Part shown: in pieces, positions 8,635-17,101 of the stretch
How positions within the stretch are numbered: the first letter of the stretch is position 1
Layout: each line of letters opens with the position of its first letter
Assembly: GCA_037190845.1 (NCBI GenBank)
Contig: JBBCJI010000001.1
Coordinates: 1-64,000, forward strand
Direction of reading: 5' to 3'
DNA: 64,000 bases
From: JBEBVQ01 sp037190845
GTDB lineage: Bacteria; Bacteroidota; Bacteroidia; Chitinophagales; Chitinophagaceae
Program-made: the position numbers and the translations under genes
The notes under the pieces: model-generated
Told to the model about the DNA's origin: nothing
The model's input: only the letters and a program-made list of their open reading frames with translations
The model's database searches: none

Positions 8635-9990
8635 CTATTTGGAAATTCGATGAAGCTCATTCCAATATTCGCGATCGTCGATAAGATATTTCTCATATTC
8701 GTCAATGTTTATGTCTACTTTTCCCCATGTTTTAAAATAATATTGCCGGGTCATTCTGTCCCAATGTAAGATTTGGGCAGAATACTGATATTGTTGGAAG
8801 ATATTGAGCGCAACGAACCCGGTTATCAGTATAAAAAATGTTGCTTTAAGAAGCATATTTGCTTTAACGATTATATACTCGAAAAAAGCGCTGAGCGGAA
8901 TCGCCATCAGGGCAAGGTATTCAACCAGTGGTCTGCAGCCAAAGCTTCCGCCATACCACCACATCCACCAGCTAAAGGTGATATAGATCACTATAATCAT
9001 AAGCAGCAGCAATCCAGGTGCAAGTTTCCTATCCCTTCTCCATAAAAAAATAAACCCGATAGCAGCAACAAAAGCTATAGGAGTATAGATAAACCAGCCT
9101 TTACGGAAACTGAATAATCCGTCAATTATATGTGGGTTGAAAAAGTTGAAATACTCACCAGTATACGAATACACAAACCACTTCCCCGTAATGTAATGCC
9201 AATAATATAGCTGGAGCAAAATGGGTATTATAAAGACCAGCAGCGCCGGCAACAGCATCTTATAATTTCTTATTAAAAGGTTGACCCTGGCGGATAATGT
9301 ATTGAAGTTATACACGTTCCATAGGAGCGGGATCAGGAGAAAAAGAATATTAACCTGCCTTACGAGCACTATCATTGAACCGGTCAGGGCAATAGATAGT
9401 ATATATTTCGGCTTTTGTGTATTATGCCATTTATAGGTAAGGTATAGCATGGTTGCAAACAAGGCAAAAGAATAAGAATGACTCATGCCATGTTCATAAG
9501 CGGTATAGTGGAAAAGATTCGTACCGGCAGCGATAGCCAGCAATGTCCATGCTACGACCGTATCGCTGAAGTAATTGCGTAAAAACAACGACAACATGAT
9601 AAGGCCGAAGATTGTCCAGAAAAGCGTAGCCGCAATACCGGCAATCTGGTAAGGGTGACTATATCCGTCTGCTGCATATGCATTTGAAATGCCGGTGTAA
9701 GCATGGGCTGTAATGAAAAAAGGAAATGACATTAAAGCGACGCCTATTGTGTATTTATTAAGGCGCTTGCCATTTTCCTGCACTTTAAATGTCCATATAT
9801 CCCCGGGGTCTCTTTTATGGTGGAATGAGCATTTTTCAATATCGCCATATATGAATAATGCAGGATTATAGGCGTAGTAGCCGGACTTGTCGGAAACGAA
9901 GATATCTCCGTGTTTTTTGTAATTATACCAGGATAGGTAAGCCGCCGCAATTGTAAACAAAAAGATAACTATCCCTGATCGCAGATACAT
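8635..9990 (-). CDS. Polytopic membrane protein, possibly glycosyltransferase-like (GT-C fold)
   Basis: 451 residues with about ten to eleven membrane helices. After the first helix comes a periplasmic loop with DKSGYYAYNPALFIYGD, a pattern I associate with Bacteroidota integral membrane proteins sometimes annotated as mannosyltransferase-like. The C-terminal 50 residues are soluble and rich in aromatic and charged residues. I do not see a defined catalytic motif, so transferase activity is only a guess. It stands alone, facing away from its left neighbour, with a 251-base gap upstream. Base composition is more AT-rich than in neighbouring genes. Confidence 0.75.
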   Translation of the reverse strand: MYLRSGIVIFLFTIAAAYLSWYNYKKHGDIFVSDKSGYYAYNPALFIYGDIEKCSFHHKRDPGDIWTFKVQENGKRLNKYTIGVALMSFPFFITAHAYTGISNAYAADGYSHPYQIAGIAATLFWTIFGLIMLSLFLRNYFSDTVVAWTLLAIAAGTNLFHYTAYEHGMSHSYSFALFATMLYLTYKWHNTQKPKYILSIALTGSMIVLVRQVNILFLLIPLLWNVYNFNTLSARVNLLIRNYKMLLPALLVFIIPILLQLYYWHYITGKWFVYSYTGEYFNFFNPHIIDGLFSFRKGWFIYTPIAFVAAIGFIFLWRRDRKLAPGLLLLMIIVIYITFSWWMWWYGGSFGCRPLVEYLALMAIPLSAFFEYIIVKANMLLKATFFILITGFVALNIFQQYQYSAQILHWDRMTRQYYFKTWGKVDINIDEYEKYLIDDREYWNELHRISK

Positions 9991-10095
9991 TGGGTGGGCA
10001 TGGTAGATTTATGTAAATATATAAACAATGAATGACTTGAAAGCAGTTGTCCGGGGGGCATTTCAAATCTTCGCTATTCATTCAAAAAACTGAAT

Positions 10096-10168
10096 TTTGC
10101 TCCGACAGGCTCAGCAACCGTCTTTTAATGTCGGTCATTGAGCCCTGAACTTGTCGAAGGGTCGAAAT
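10096..10168. repeat. Dispersed CGACAGGCTCAG/CTTGTCGAAG-type repeat
   Basis: The sequence carries CCGACAGGCTCAG, later GAGCCCTGAACTTGTCGAAGG, which is an imperfect inverted pair. Similar words are common in intergenic repeats of many bacterial genomes. It lies between the membrane protein gene and coaD. Confidence 0.55.
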
Positions 10169-10241
10169 GGATACCTTGAAGTATGAAAGCGAAAATTTGA
10201 ATTATACCCTTCCGGTGCTATATTTATATATGTTGCGGCTT

Positions 10242-10706
10242 TTATAACGTATTACTTACCACCTCCGGCACAAACTGCTTTACATCCCCATTATTGCGTA
10301 TCACATCGCGCACCAGTGTAGAGGATATGCTGGAATACTGCGGAGCAGTGGTCAGGAAGATGGTCTCCGTATCCGGCGCCAGTGCACGGTTCATATCGGC
10401 AATCGCTTTTTCGTATTCAAAGTCGCTGACGTAACGGATACCCCGTAGTATATACTTTGCTTTTATTTCGTGGCAGAAGTTAATGGTCAATCCTTCATAT
10501 CCCATGGCTTCAATGCGCGGATCATCGCGGAACAGCCCGTTGATCCAGTCTACCCGCTGTGCAACGGTAAACATCGGTTGTTTATTGGCGTTGATGCCGA
10601 TACCGACAACGAGTTTGTCGAACAAGCCTGCGGCGCGTTGTATAATGTCTACATGGCCGAGCGTGAGTGGGTCAAAGGTGCCGGGAAACAGACAAATGCG
10701 TTGCAT
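10242..10706 (-). CDS. coaD: Phosphopantetheine adenylyltransferase
   Basis: 154 residues. The N-terminal nucleotidyltransferase motif FPGTFDPLTLGHVDII (residues 7-22) contains the TxGH signature. RGIRYVSDFEYE and YSSISSTLVRDV are also typical of CoaD. Known role: ATP + 4'-phosphopantetheine to dephospho-CoA, the fourth step of CoA synthesis. It is the last gene of a three-gene minus-strand cluster (DUF3822, rsmD, coaD), six bases after rsmD. Confidence 0.96.
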   Translation of the reverse strand: MQRICLFPGTFDPLTLGHVDIIQRAAGLFDKLVVGIGINANKQPMFTVAQRVDWINGLFRDDPRIEAMGYEGLTINFCHEIKAKYILRGIRYVSDFEYEKAIADMNRALAPDTETIFLTTAPQYSSISSTLVRDVIRNNGDVKQFVPEVVSNTL

Positions 10707-10712
10707 GGGGTA

Positions 10713-11255
10713 TCAGTTTGGCTGTGTAAAATAAGAAAATACGGTAGTACCGTAGTTTTTCATTTTCGCGAAATTGGGATGCTGCTGATAATCGTTGCGT
10801 GGCGTATGTTCCAATACGAAGATGCCGCCGGGTTTCAGGAGCTGTTTTTCAAAGACGATGAGCGGCAGCTCGTCAATTTCCTTCAGTGCATAGGGTGGTC
10901 CGGCAAAGATAAAATCATACTGCTCCGTGCATTGACGGAGAAAACGGAACACATCTCCGCGGATGATCTGTAACTGGTCTTCAATATCCAGCTCCTTTAC
11001 CGTTTTTTTTATAAAGTTGACAGTGACATTGTCTTTTTCGATCAGGGTGAGATCTGTCGCGCCCCTGGAGGCCAGCTCATAGCTGATGCTGCCGGTTCCG
11101 CCAAAGATATCAAGGGTTTTGATCCCTTCGATATCCATCATGTTTTCCAACGTGTTGAACAGCCCTCCTTTGGCGATATCTGTCGTAGGTCTTGCCGGGA
11201 TGCCGGCAGGAGGGTGGAATCTGCGTCCGCCGAACTGTCCGCTTATGATACGCAT
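10713..11255 (-). CDS. rsmD: RsmD-like 16S rRNA guanine-N2 methyltransferase
   Basis: 180 residues, normal length. The Rossmann fold has SAM motif I as LDIFGGTGS (residues 48-56). RPTTDIAK at 22-29 matches the family start. Known role: methylation of G966 of 16S rRNA. The catalytic motif IV, normally DPPY or NPPY, reads GPPY here (Gly119), and the usual KEGLFN reads KGGLFN. The protein may be catalytically weakened or use another residue. It overlaps the DUF3822 gene by 13 bases and is followed by coaD. Confidence 0.88.
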   Translation of the reverse strand: MRIISGQFGGRRFHPPAGIPARPTTDIAKGGLFNTLENMMDIEGIKTLDIFGGTGSISYELASRGATDLTLIEKDNVTVNFIKKTVKELDIEDQLQIIRGDVFRFLRQCTEQYDFIFAGPPYALKEIDELPLIVFEKQLLKPGGIFVLEHTPRNDYQQHPNFAKMKNYGTTVFSYFTQPN

Positions 11256-12076
11256 GAGTTGAGTTGTTGCAGCAGGTAAATCACCGGGGCCCAGTCTCCG
11301 TCTGTTCCTACGCCGGCATATATATCCGTGAAAAAATCCCGCATCCGGTCAATGACAGCCATGGCGCCCGGGAACGTGGCGGTGCATTCGAGGTGTAATT
11401 TTTCCATCGGTATGTCCCATTCGCGGCAGGCATGCAGGATATGGTAGGTAATATCTTCCGCCTGGCTATACAAAACGGTATGATGCCACAGTAGCCGGCC
11501 ATTCAGGCGGAGCGTAAGATAGCATATCCGCTCCGTGAGCAGGCAGTTGACATGGTAACCGCTTTCTTTTTCTGTTTTCAGGAACTGGTACAGGTTCAGG
11601 GCTGTGATCTTTTCGGGCTGAATGTATCTTTCCGCCATTTCCTGTACGGCATGATCATAGGCGAAAACCAGATGTGCTTTATCTGCCCTGGAAAGGGACT
11701 GTCCGATATGATCGTCGGGCAGCAGATGATAAATATCACGGAGCAGGTGACGGCTGTGCTCCTGCTGGTGCACCGCATCCGGTATGAGCAGTTGCCTGTC
11801 GGCGCTGGTGAATACATGTTTTTCTGCGTGGCGTATCCGCAGCATCAATTCGTTGTCCAGAACATGATCGAAAAAAGCGCTTTCCCATTCGGGACAGTGA
11901 TCGCCCCCGTTACTGTAACGGGCGGAGATGCATTCGCCGCCATGGCTCATGCCTGCTACCAGCACTGACGAAGGCAGCAGCAGGTACAGTGTCCTTTTAA
12001 CGCCTGTTTCCGTCAGCCGGGCGTCTTTTGTATTGTAAGAGTCCTGTCGGATCTGTATTTGTTCTGTGGAGTGCAT
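11243..12076 (-). CDS. DUF3822 family protein
   Basis: 277 residues. It has the position and pattern of the DUF3822 family, which is commonly found upstream of rsmD and coaD in Bacteroidota. The fold is thought to resemble the actin/ASKHA or pilus-assembly ATPase group, but that is not visible here with certainty. There are no membrane segments or signal peptide. Overlap with rsmD suggests translational coupling. Function unknown. Confidence 0.8.
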   Translation of the reverse strand: MHSTEQIQIRQDSYNTKDARLTETGVKRTLYLLLPSSVLVAGMSHGGECISARYSNGGDHCPEWESAFFDHVLDNELMLRIRHAEKHVFTSADRQLLIPDAVHQQEHSRHLLRDIYHLLPDDHIGQSLSRADKAHLVFAYDHAVQEMAERYIQPEKITALNLYQFLKTEKESGYHVNCLLTERICYLTLRLNGRLLWHHTVLYSQAEDITYHILHACREWDIPMEKLHLECTATFPGAMAVIDRMRDFFTDIYAGVGTDGDWAPVIYLLQQLNSCVS

Positions 12077-12466
12077 ATCAGGCCCACAATTATAGAATAA
12101 TTTTACGAGAGTTTCAGCAATTGTGTGTCAGATCAGGGCTGTTGCATTCTACAGGGGCCGTGGAAAACTATAAACAGCGATGGCGTTTGAGTACAGGAAA
12201 GCTGGACAGATATGCTCAGGGACCGGGCTATGATGCTGACGTTCAGGAAAAATATACCGTCTCCCGCAGGTTATTCTGTATCCACAAATATATATTGCTC
12301 TTTCAGGGCGCAGGGAATATTAGAATGAAACTGGTAAAGGAATAGTATCCATCGGTTGTTCTGTTTTCTCCGGATCCCGGTAGTCTCAGATATTGCTAAG
12401 ACTATTTTATCTAAATTTGACCGTCTTGATTTCAATCTCATGCTGCCGGGCTTAATAGTTATTCCT
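12077..12466. other. 390-base region upstream of the FG-GAP gene
   Basis: No intact gene. The plus frame ending at 12345 closes with GNIRMKLVKE and a stop, like the end of a type A T9SS sorting domain. It may be the decayed tail of a lost cargo gene (see findings). A promoter-like pair follows at 12393-12419. Nothing else is recognisable. Confidence 0.55.
12393..12419 (+). promoter_or_regulatory. Candidate promoter of the FG-GAP gene
   Basis: TTG (12393-12395), 16 bases, TAAATTTG (12412-12419), a full match to the -7 consensus with slightly short spacing. It lies 48 bases before the chosen ATG. Confidence 0.5.
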
Positions 12467-14755
12467 ATGAATCTTTTTCGTGGTTATGTTTTGTATGCCG
12501 TAATGGTAATGTTGTTATGTAATGGTTATGCAATGGCGGCAGATACACTCCGGCATTATAACCCGCAGGGAACGCTGGTGCAAATGGTCACCGGGGATAA
12601 GGATTATGTAGCGCGTTTCGAACTATCGCAATGGGGCACGCTGACCAGGCTCAGGATACATACCAGCGGTACAGGTACCGGAAATTTTACCGTGCGGATA
12701 TTTGGCCATGAAGGAGGGGGGGCGATCCCGGAGCTAGAGCAGTCCCTTTCAGCTCCACAAATAATCCGGAAGACGCAACCCGGTAATCAGGTGATCGAGA
12801 TGGATATTACTCCTGCAATCCGGCTGGATAACAACCAGTTCTTCGTAATGATCAGTAACCTGCCTCCCAATGTCGCCCTGCGGGCAGACAGCCGTCAGCC
12901 TGTCCCGGTTTGTACCGATGACCAGGGAGGGGATATGTATTATTTCTTTTCCAGGGATGCACAGGATGAATGGTGGCTCGGCGAACGCAGGGCGTTGGCT
13001 GTAGATGCTATCTTTGATTATGATCCGCTACCTGCAGTTCCGCTGCTGGAAGATGTAACGGCTGCGGCCGGCTTTCCCCTGGATCTGCCTGCTGCATGTA
13101 TCGCTGCCGGAGACCTTAACGGAGACGACTTTACAGATATGGTCGTCAGCGGACGGGTGTTCTTTAATAACAGGAACGGGACGTTTACGGAACAAACATC
13201 CATCAGTGCCCCACCGGCCGGTATTGTATTGAATCCGTTGATTGATATCAATAATGACGGCCTTACGGATATACTCGCTCTCTACCACGATCCTGCCGCC
13301 CATATTCTTTTGCTTAATAAAGGAAACGGCAATTTTGAAAAGAGCAGTTTTAACCTTCCGATCCCCGTCTCTGGCGCGAGCAGCTTCAGCATTGCAGATG
13401 TGAATAATGACGGATACCCGGATCTGTTTATCGGCCGTCTCTGGACATCGTACCCTTCTACCGGTCCGGACATTGTTCCCAACTATCTTTATCTGAATGA
13501 CAGTAACAACAGCTTTACAGATGCTTCCACCATGATCTACCCATCAGGCTGGACACACCGCAGGAGCCGCGGATCTGCCTGGTGTGATTTTGATAACGAC
13601 GGTGATCCGGATCTGTTTGTTTCTAATTATTTCCTGGAGCCGGATGAGCTGTGGCAGAACAACGGGGACGAAACCTTTACCAATGTGGCACCGGCAAAAG
13701 GTATTGACCGGAACAGCCAGGGCGGCTCGGGGCATGGTACCGGTGCAGACTGGGCAGACTATGACAATGACGGGAACTTTGATCTTTTGCTGCCTATGCT
13801 GGCGCATCCGGGCTTTATGACACAATACGATCATCAGCCCACGACCCTGTATCGCAACAGCGGGGCGCCGGGTTTTAACTTTACCGCAGGGCAGCAGGAT
13901 GCCGGGATACAATATGAAGAAACACATGGCGGCGCTGCCTGGGCAGACGTCAATAATGACGGGTTGCAGGATTTCTATATTTCGGCATTTTATGCCTGTC
14001 GTTTCTCCGATCTGTATACACAGAATCCGGACCATACCTTCTCCCTGCAAACTGTTGCGACAGATCTGTACAAATTTCACGGTAACGGAACGGATGCCTG
14101 CTGGGCGGATTATAACGGTGACGGACGTATTGATCTGATGACCGCTGCTGTTGATGGCGGTGCCACCCGTTTGAAGGTATTCAGAAATAATATGCCGGGT
14201 AATAACCGTCATGTGCTCATTAACGTTACATCTACCAGTGCCAACAAACTTGCTATAGGCGCCCGTGTAGAAGTGTATGCAGGCGGCCAGCGGTATATAC
14301 AGGAAGTGACGGCTGGCAGAGGATTGAGTATGCAAAAACCGGCGATGCTCCATTTCGGACTGGGAGACGCTGCGGCAGTTGATTCAGTACGTGTAAGGTG
14401 GCCGGGCAAGACTGACTGGGAAACGTTCCGGCAGATCCGCATCAATGCGCTGAATTATCTCGAAGAAGGCGGGAATATCCGTGTGGGTATGCCTGATGTA
14501 AAGGAAAGGGGCGTAGCGCCATCATTCAGCATATATCCAAATCCTGCCGGCAACACGCTTACCGTTGCTGCTACTCCGGCACTGCAGAGCGGTACGATCC
14601 GTATCACAAGTATTACCGGGCAGGTAATGATGATGCAGTCCGGGCTTCACGGTGTTCATTTCCGTTATGATATAGCAAGGTATCCGGCGGGAACCTATAT
14701 TGTGGAATGTATCGGGGAGACACACACCGCCAGGATAAAGCTGGTAAAGGAGTAA
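12467..14755 (+). CDS. Secreted FG-GAP/VCBS repeat protein with ASPIC/UnbV domain and T9SS type A sorting domain
   Basis: 762 residues from the ATG at 12467, chosen because a signal peptide follows directly (hydrophobic core, cleavage near GYAMA-ADT). At least seven calcium-loop FG-GAP repeats follow, with cores such as DLNGDDFTD, DVNNDGYPD, DFDNDGDPD and DYNGDGRID; these should form a beta propeller. An ASPIC/UnbV domain (about 585-675) has GARVEVYAGG and LHFGLGD. The C-terminal 75 residues form a type A sorting domain (FSIYPNPAGN near its start, final KLVKE). Known: such proteins are exported by T9SS to the cell surface or medium. Substrate or partner unknown. Confidence 0.9.
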   Translation: MNLFRGYVLYAVMVMLLCNGYAMAADTLRHYNPQGTLVQMVTGDKDYVARFELSQWGTLTRLRIHTSGTGTGNFTVRIFGHEGGGAIPELEQSLSAPQIIRKTQPGNQVIEMDITPAIRLDNNQFFVMISNLPPNVALRADSRQPVPVCTDDQGGDMYYFFSRDAQDEWWLGERRALAVDAIFDYDPLPAVPLLEDVTAAAGFPLDLPAACIAAGDLNGDDFTDMVVSGRVFFNNRNGTFTEQTSISAPPAGIVLNPLIDINNDGLTDILALYHDPAAHILLLNKGNGNFEKSSFNLPIPVSGASSFSIADVNNDGYPDLFIGRLWTSYPSTGPDIVPNYLYLNDSNNSFTDASTMIYPSGWTHRRSRGSAWCDFDNDGDPDLFVSNYFLEPDELWQNNGDETFTNVAPAKGIDRNSQGGSGHGTGADWADYDNDGNFDLLLPMLAHPGFMTQYDHQPTTLYRNSGAPGFNFTAGQQDAGIQYEETHGGAAWADVNNDGLQDFYISAFYACRFSDLYTQNPDHTFSLQTVATDLYKFHGNGTDACWADYNGDGRIDLMTAAVDGGATRLKVFRNNMPGNNRHVLINVTSTSANKLAIGARVEVYAGGQRYIQEVTAGRGLSMQKPAMLHFGLGDAAAVDSVRVRWPGKTDWETFRQIRINALNYLEEGGNIRVGMPDVKERGVAPSFSIYPNPAGNTLTVAATPALQSGTIRITSITGQVMMMQSGLHGVHFRYDIARYPAGTYIVECIGETHTARIKLVKE

Positions 14756-14796
14756 CGTAGTAAATGGTTGCCGGTAGCAAATAAAGAGGAAACGGA

Positions 14797-15606
14797 TCAG
14801 TTCCGCTTTTGTTTTATCAATTGCTTCACATCCTGCTGTATATCCGCCACCATCCGGGCGATCTCCTGTACCGGCTGCTCCGCTTCCGGCAGGGTCTCGC
14901 TCAGGTAATTGCGGAAGCGCCAGACTTCCAGCACGTCTTCTGTCAATACCTGATAGGGAGCATAAGCAGGGTTGAGCGAGCGGAGCAGCAGCGCCCGGCA
15001 ATCAGGCTGGTAGCTGGCCAGCTTGAAGACGATCCCTTCGGTACGGGTGACCACAATACAGGCCGTCTCACGGGTAAGGCAGGTCCAGTCTTCAAGGTAT
15101 TCGCCGATCACATAAGCGTTTTCGGGAACCGGGTGCATAGAGTCGCCGGTGGTGGGGAACATGCGGTACTTCCGGTCGCGGGGTAAATGGGGCAGGGAGA
15201 AGACCGGTAGTTGAGCGATATATTCCGGGTCGCTATAGCCTGCCGTATAACCTGCTTTCGCCTTTACCGGTATGAGCTCTGCGTTTTCATTATTGTCACT
15301 GTCTACGGTAGTCGCCAGGACCCGTAACTTCATGCCGGAGGCATAGATGTCGTTACCGGCTTCCAGCTCCCGCAACTGCAGCTCCGATAAACGGGAAAGA
15401 TCCACTTTCAACAGGGAATCTATACTGATCCGGAAATAGGAGGAAACGCATATCAGATCATCCACCGGTGGGTTACGGGTCTGCCCGTTTTCATGCGCGC
15501 TCAGTTTGGATCGGGAAATGTTCAGCTTTACAGCTAAATCATCCTGTGATAATTTTTTACGCTTGCGCAGGTGCTTGATATTCGATGCCCAGAAAAAATC
15601 TTTCAT
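14797..15606 (-). CDS. LexA/CI-like transcriptional regulator: XRE helix-turn-helix plus S24 peptidase domain
   Basis: 269 residues. HTH_XRE covers residues 8-62 (LSQDDLAVKLNISRSKLSAHENG). The S24 domain covers about 110-235: a possible Ala118-Gly119 cleavage site in VKAKAGYTAG, catalytic Ser156 in GDSM and Lys195 in VFKLAS. The C-terminal 40 residues are charged and probably helical. Known: proteins of this design repress damage or prophage genes and cut themselves when RecA filaments form. It is divergent from a Y-family polymerase gene, 88 bases away, with an inverted repeat across the promoter region. This suggests an autoregulated damage switch. Confidence 0.9.
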   Translation of the reverse strand: MKDFFWASNIKHLRKRKKLSQDDLAVKLNISRSKLSAHENGQTRNPPVDDLICVSSYFRISIDSLLKVDLSRLSELQLRELEAGNDIYASGMKLRVLATTVDSDNNENAELIPVKAKAGYTAGYSDPEYIAQLPVFSLPHLPRDRKYRMFPTTGDSMHPVPENAYVIGEYLEDWTCLTRETACIVVTRTEGIVFKLASYQPDCRALLLRSLNPAYAPYQVLTEDVLEVWRFRNYLSETLPEAEQPVQEIARMVADIQQDVKQLIKQKRN

Positions 15607-15622
15607 ACCCTTCCCGTTTTTA

Positions 15623-15654
15623 TTTGGCCGGAATAATTCATTTTGCTATTATTG
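15623..15654 (+). promoter_or_regulatory. Candidate promoter of the Y-family polymerase gene
   Basis: TTTG (15623-15626), 20 bases, TATTATTG (15647-15654); one mismatch to TAnnTTTG and ideal spacing. The expected start of transcription falls near 15661, in the middle of the inverted repeat at 15655-15672. Confidence 0.55.
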
Positions 15655-15672
15655 ATGCCAAAGATATGGCAT
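15655..15672. promoter_or_regulatory. Candidate operator: inverted repeat ATGCCA-N6-TGGCAT
   Basis: Perfect 6-base arms around a 6-base spacer in the divergent region. On the minus strand it contains TATCTTTG (15659-15666), a full match to the -7 box, so a repressor bound here would block its own gene. On the plus strand it sits directly after the candidate -7 box of the polymerase gene. Confidence 0.6.
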
Positions 15673-15694
15673 TTTAAGTGTCAAAAATATAGAA

Positions 15695-17005
15695 ATGAAA
15701 TCATTTTCGCAAAATACAATTTCTGTCCGTCCCGGCGCAGTAGTAATGTATGTGGATATGAACAGTTTTTTTGCCAGTTGTGAGCAGCAGGAAAATGCCC
15801 GGCTTCAGGGACGGCCGGTTGTGGTATGCACACACGAAAGTCCGTATGCCTGTATAATAGCGCCGTCAGTGGAGGCAAAGGTTTACGGGGTAAAGACCGG
15901 CATGCGGCTGAATGAATGCCGGATGCTCTGTCCACAGGCGATACCGGTAGTGGCCAGCCCGGTGTTGTACCGGCAATATCATGTGAAGATCCTCGGCGTC
16001 CTGCGCCGGTATTGCGAAGAGGTGATACCGAAGAGTATTGATGAAGCAGTGATGGATCTTACATCGTACCGGATGGTATATAAAGATATGACGATGCAGG
16101 CAAGACAGATAAAGGGGGATATTGCGGAGGCATGCGGGGAACATATAAAGTGTTCTATCGGTATTGCGCCCAATGCCTTTCTGGCCAAGCTGGCTACGGA
16201 TCTGCAGAAGCCGGACGGGTTGGTGCGTATTACTCCTGAGAACCTGGATGGTATACTGGCCGGGCTATCCCTGACTGATCTTCCCGGTATTGCAAAAAAG
16301 AACGAAGCACGGCTTCGTATGATTGGTATCCGGACGCCATTGGAAATGCGTTATGCTTCTTCTTCGTTGCTGCGGAAAGCTTTTGGCGGGATCACGGGTC
16401 ATTACTGGTACTGCCGGCTCAATTTTATGGAAGTTGATTTGTATCAGAATGAATACAGGGGTATGAGCGCTATGCGTACCATATCCCCTCAGCAGCGTAC
16501 GCCGCAGGCGCTCGACAGCCTGCTGATCTCGCTTTGTACCCGGCTGGAGCAACGGTTGGTGAAACAGGAGGTGTTTTGCCGTGAAGCCGGATTTTTTATC
16601 CGCTACCGCGACCGTACAGGGTGGGATACGCGTGTGCGGTTTGAGCGACCCGTGCAGGACGGAATGGATATACGTAATTATATCCTGCATGAGATACGCC
16701 GGTATGAGCAGGCGCGTGCATCAGGCGCGTTGCTGCATGACCAGACATATAGTATGGGTATTTCCGTACACCGTTTTGTAAGTGATAAACTGGTGCAGTA
16801 CTCGCTTTTTGATAATGATATACATCGTGACCTCCTCCGGAAGACCTTATACCTGATCAAAGACAAGTATGGGAAGAACAGCGTCCGGAAGGCTTCGGAA
16901 ACGATCATGCCGGGGGTGATGCGTGATGCGATCGGTTTTGGCTCGGTGAAGGATATGTACCAGGGAGAGGGTGGGCATTTTAATCAGTATCTGATGGAGG
17001 AGTAA
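15695..17005 (+). CDS. Y-family DNA polymerase (DinB/UmuC type)
   Basis: 436 residues. The catalytic palm has MYVDMNSFFASCEQ (Asp21) and SIDEAVMDLT (Asp116, Glu117). GIAPNAFLAKLATDLQKPDG and the helix-hairpin-helix LTDLPGIAKKNEARL are typical. The little-finger domain follows. QYSLF at residues 368-372 resembles the clamp-binding pentapeptide QLSLF. Known role: error-prone synthesis across lesions. UmuC-like rather than strict DinB because of the long C-terminal part. Divergent from the S24 regulator and followed by the radical SAM gene. Confidence 0.93.
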   Translation: MKSFSQNTISVRPGAVVMYVDMNSFFASCEQQENARLQGRPVVVCTHESPYACIIAPSVEAKVYGVKTGMRLNECRMLCPQAIPVVASPVLYRQYHVKILGVLRRYCEEVIPKSIDEAVMDLTSYRMVYKDMTMQARQIKGDIAEACGEHIKCSIGIAPNAFLAKLATDLQKPDGLVRITPENLDGILAGLSLTDLPGIAKKNEARLRMIGIRTPLEMRYASSSLLRKAFGGITGHYWYCRLNFMEVDLYQNEYRGMSAMRTISPQQRTPQALDSLLISLCTRLEQRLVKQEVFCREAGFFIRYRDRTGWDTRVRFERPVQDGMDIRNYILHEIRRYEQARASGALLHDQTYSMGISVHRFVSDKLVQYSLFDNDIHRDLLRKTLYLIKDKYGKNSVRKASETIMPGVMRDAIGFGSVKDMYQGEGGHFNQYLMEE

Positions 17006-17013
17006 TAAGAATT

Positions 17014-17092
17014 AATGTGTTGGATGTGTGAAATGTGTTTGATCATATTCACCACATTCCACACATCCAACACATTTCACACATTAAACACA
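17014..17092. repeat. Family C inverted repeat (9-base words), copy 2
   Basis: The left arm starting at 17014 uses words ATGTGTTGG, ATGTGTGAA, ATGTGTTTG. The right arm (17049-17076) is its near complement, and an extra right-hand stretch of the same words follows to 17092. It lies between the polymerase and radical SAM genes, both plus strand, and might reduce read-through between them. Confidence 0.8.
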
Positions 17093-17101
17093 TTTATAAC
17101 C

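Noticed and set aside
10000..10241. tRNA or other stable RNA gene
   Set aside because: No cloverleaf or known stable RNA motif is visible; the segment is a dispersed repeat and AT-rich DNA.
15693..15706. Second operator AAATGA-AA-TCATTT at the polymerase start codon
   Set aside because: It is a perfect small palindrome, but it covers the start codon and second codons, so it can be chance; kept out of the operator call.
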